Shown here: piece by piece, positions 13,815 through 15,559 of the stretch | How the letters are laid out: every line of letters begins with the position of its first letter | How positions within the stretch are numbered: position 1 is the first letter of the stretch | NCBI GenBank assembly: GCA_021158865.1 | Contig: JAGGSX010000078.1 | Span: forward strand, 1-15,559 | Direction: 5' to 3' | Source of the DNA: Thermoplasmata archaeon | GTDB lineage: Archaea; Thermoplasmatota; E2; UBA202; JdFR-43 | DNA: 15,559 nt | Notes under the pieces: generated by a model | The model's input: only the letters and a program-made list of their open reading frames with translations | Databases searched by the model: none | Told to the model about the DNA's origin: nothing | Made by a program: the position numbers and the translations under genes

Positions 13815-13853
13815 TCAGCCTAAATTCATATATAAATTCTTTTTGAGCTGAAG
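13813..13853. promoter_or_regulatory. Inverted repeat flanking a TATA-like box
   Basis: CTTCAGC (13813-13819) and GCTGAAG (13847-13853) are exact reverse complements 27 bases apart, with CATATATAAA between them. Any transcript from this box would start about 55 bases before mfnA, so it may be a second mfnA promoter or drive a small RNA. Confidence 0.3.
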
Positions 13854-13881
13854 TGCTTTTTCTTTTGAAGAAAGAGGGTGT

Positions 13882-13892
13882 AAATTATATAT
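13882..13892 (+). promoter_or_regulatory. Likely TATA box of mfnA
   Basis: AAATTATATAT is centred 25 bases before ATG 13912, giving a leaderless message and supporting that start. Confidence 0.55.
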
Positions 13893-13911
13893 CCACAAAT
13901 TATTTTCCAAT

Positions 13912-15000
13912 ATGGATTTAATGAATGCGCTTGAACATGCGAGAGAAAAAGATTATAAATTTTCTTCTGGGCGCATACTTGGCTCAATGTGCACTTCTCC
14001 CCATCCAATAGGGAAAAAAGCTTATATGAAATTTATTGAAACAAATTTAGGAGACCAAGAATTATTCAAAGGAACAAAAGAACTTGAAAAAAAGGCAGTT
14101 GGTTTTATAGCAGATTTATTACACGCTCCTTCGGGATATACTGGCATTATGACATCTGGAGGAACAGAGAGCAATATAACAGCTTTATGGATATGCAGGG
14201 AATTGAAAAAAGCAGATGAGGTTTTAATACCAAAACTTGCTCATTTTTCATTTGAAAAAGCTACATCCCTACTTAGAATGAAGGCAAGAATTGTGGAAGG
14301 AAAATATATGATGAAGGCAAGAGATTTTAAAAAGATGGCGACAGAAAAAACAAAATGTGGTGTTGCAATAGCAGGAAATACAACATTCGGCTATATTGAT
14401 GAAATAGAAGATATTGCAGACTTTTGCTATGATGAAAATATTTTTTTGCATGTTGACGCTGCCTTTGGCGGCTTCGTAATACCGTTTCTGTATGAAATAC
14501 CATTCGATTTTAGACTGAAAGGAGTTAGCAGCATGAGTATTGATGCTCATAAAATGGGAGTATCTCCAATACCAAGTGGCTTCCTTTTACTGAGAAAAAA
14601 CTGGCTTAAGAGTATAGAAGTGAGAAGCAAATGCACTCATACAAAATTTCAGGCGTCATTGCTTGGAACACGGCCCGGGGCGTCGGCGGCGGCGAGCTAT
14701 GCAGTTATGCATTATTTAGGTAAGGAGGGATATAAAAAGATTGTAAGGAGATGCATGAATGTTACAAAGCATCTCACAAAATTGCTGGATGAAAGTAATA
14801 TAAAATATGTTAAGCCTGTATTGAATGTTGTTGCCATTAAAGTTAGAGATGCCATCGGTATATCGAAAAAATTGAAGAGAATGGGATGGATGGTTGGTTT
14901 TGATGAAGAAAATGGGGTTATAAGAGTTGTTCTAATGCCTCATGTTAAGAAAAAATTTATAGAAGAATTTGTTAAGGATTTGAAAAAGGTGGTGAAATGA
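13912..15000 (+). CDS. mfnA: Archaeal L-aspartate/L-tyrosine decarboxylase
   Basis: PLP-dependent group II decarboxylase. TSGGTESN (82-88) binds the cofactor phosphate, HVDAAFGG holds the Asp182 that contacts the PLP ring nitrogen, and SIDAHKMG carries Lys214, the Schiff-base lysine. NLGD and FKGTKELEKKAV near residue 50 are typical of the archaeal MfnA group. In methanogens MfnA makes tyramine for methanofuran; in other archaea it mainly turns aspartate into beta-alanine for coenzyme A. The sequence alone does not decide. No methanogenesis gene is in the window, so aspartate decarboxylation is the better guess. Length is 362, slightly shorter than usual with no missing motif. A short, very GC-rich patch encodes TRPGASAAAS. 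The stop overlaps the next start by four bases. Confidence 0.9.
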   Translation: MDLMNALEHAREKDYKFSSGRILGSMCTSPHPIGKKAYMKFIETNLGDQELFKGTKELEKKAVGFIADLLHAPSGYTGIMTSGGTESNITALWICRELKKADEVLIPKLAHFSFEKATSLLRMKARIVEGKYMMKARDFKKMATEKTKCGVAIAGNTTFGYIDEIEDIADFCYDENIFLHVDAAFGGFVIPFLYEIPFDFRLKGVSSMSIDAHKMGVSPIPSGFLLLRKNWLKSIEVRSKCTHTKFQASLLGTRPGASAAASYAVMHYLGKEGYKKIVRRCMNVTKHLTKLLDESNIKYVKPVLNVVAIKVRDAIGISKKLKRMGWMVGFDEENGVIRVVLMPHVKKKFIEEFVKDLKKVVK

Positions 15001-15539
15001 AAATTGTTGATTGGCTTGAAAAGGCACCAATTATTAATAAAAATGGTTACAAGTATGTTGTTCATCCAATAACAGATGGCATACCATATATCGAACCTTC
15101 TTTGTTGGAAGAAATTGTTGATGAAATAGCAAAAAAAATGCCAAAATGTGACAAAATTGTTACTGTAGAAGCCATGGGGATACCAATTGCAACAGCCCTT
15201 TCATTAAAAACAGGAATACCTTTCAATATAATAAGGAAGAGAAAATATGGATTAGAAGGAGAAGTTGAGGTGAAGCAAAAAACAGGTTATTCTGAATCAA
15301 ATTTATACATAAATGGTATAAAAAAAGATGATGAAATAATAATAGTTGATGATGTTGTAAGCACAGGAGGAACGCTTAAAGCAATAATAAATGCCTTCAA
15401 AAAAATGGGAGTGAATGTAAAAGGAGTTTTTATAGCAATGGGAAAAGGGAATAGAAAGGCAATTGAAGAAGAAATCGGCATTAAATTGTATACAATCATT
15501 GACATAATGGTAAAAGAAAATGAAGTTAAAATATTATGA
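14997..15539 (+). CDS. hpt: Archaeal purine (hypoxanthine/guanine) phosphoribosyltransferase
   Basis: A type I phosphoribosyltransferase of 180 residues. EIIIVDDVVSTGGTLKA is the PRPP-binding loop with its acidic pair, VTVEAMGIPIATALSLKTG is the pyrophosphate loop region, and RKRKYGLEGEVEVKQKTGY is the flexible catalytic loop. The layout matches the archaeal Hpt group, related to adenine enzymes but usually acting on hypoxanthine and guanine to make IMP and GMP from PRPP. Adenine cannot be excluded from sequence alone. The ATG overlaps the mfnA stop (ATGA) and AAGGTGGTG just upstream is a Shine-Dalgarno, so the two are one operon. The nearby divergent phosphorylase would supply its hypoxanthine. 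Confidence 0.87.
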   Translation: MKIVDWLEKAPIINKNGYKYVVHPITDGIPYIEPSLLEEIVDEIAKKMPKCDKIVTVEAMGIPIATALSLKTGIPFNIIRKRKYGLEGEVEVKQKTGYSESNLYINGIKKDDEIIIVDDVVSTGGTLKAIINAFKKMGVNVKGVFIAMGKGNRKAIEEEIGIKLYTIIDIMVKENEVKIL

Positions 15540-15544
15540 AATAG

Positions 15545-15559
15545 ATGAAAAAAAATTGC
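15545..15559 (+). CDS. Possible start of the next gene, cut by the window end
   Basis: An ATG six bases after the hpt stop begins a frame MKKNC that runs off the window. Close spacing fits an operon, but five codons cannot show that it is real. Confidence 0.2.

Larger units (their letters stand above)
13673..13911. other. Intergenic region with hairpin and promoters
   Basis: This 239-base gap between divergent phosphorylase and mfnA genes has no convincing reading frame. It holds a perfect hairpin, an inverted repeat flanking a TATA-like box, and a second TATA box suited to mfnA; these are listed separately. The phosphorylase promoter should lie in the first 40 bases but no clear box stands out. 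Confidence 0.5.

Noticed and set aside
13577..13846. Reading frame antisense to the phosphorylase and across the gap
   Set aside because: It mostly mirrors the phosphorylase gene, has a low-complexity Phe/Ser/Asn composition and no start signal.
1..15559. CRISPR array, insertion sequence or integrase
   Set aside because: I saw no regularly spaced repeats, no transposase or integrase motifs, and no terminal inverted repeats.

Overview
The window looks archaeal and AT-rich. Evidence: the archaeal forms of PheS, MfnA and a MoaD/ThiS/SAMP-like beta-grasp protein; two tRNA genes with bulge-helix-bulge introns and no encoded CCA; and TATA-like boxes about 25 bases upstream of start codons with almost no leader. 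The GC-rich tRNA stems in an AT-rich genome, and heavy AGA/AGG and ATA codon use, suggest a thermophile. A euryarchaeal, perhaps Thermoplasmata-like, host is a guess from gene content (HutH, MfnA, CBS proteins) and is not proven here.

Left part (1-4521): an accessory, defence-type island in decay. A broken unknown gene (+) is followed by a minus-strand block. In transcription order the block holds hsdM, a 54-codon basic ORF, a PIN-domain gene, hsdS, a 74-codon ORF, and a compact hicB-hicA pair. hsdM carries a nonsense codon and an exact 11-bp tandem duplication that shifts the frame. hsdS, the PIN gene and the unknown gene each carry a one-base homopolymer frameshift. No hsdR is present. Only hicBA and the small ORFs look intact.

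Middle (4647-5222): tRNA-Ser(CGA) on the minus strand and tRNA-Glu(CTC) on the plus strand flank a ubiquitin-like protein gene that ends in Lys-Gly instead of Gly-Gly. Both tRNAs are interrupted at the same place inside the T-loop by introns of 49 and 48 nt. tRNA-Glu also has a normal 37/38 intron of 56 nt. This pair is the most unusual thing in the window.

Right part (5273-15559): ordinary, intact, densely packed genes. They are a zinc-finger/helical-repeat protein overlapping hutH; an Asp/Glu racemase relative lacking one catalytic Cys; two tandem CBS-domain genes (2 and 4 CBS motifs); pheS; an isochorismatase-like hydrolase; a divergent NRAMP-like transporter behind a 19-bp perfect inverted repeat; an MTAP-family phosphorylase with 6-oxopurine-type residues; and mfnA overlapping a purine phosphoribosyltransferase. 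The phosphorylase and phosphoribosyltransferase together suggest salvage of (methylthio)inosine through hypoxanthine to IMP. The mfnA product probably supplies beta-alanine for coenzyme A, or tyramine if the host is a methanogen. The integrity of these genes, against four broken genes in the first 4.5 kb, argues that the damage on the left is real decay and not general sequencing error.
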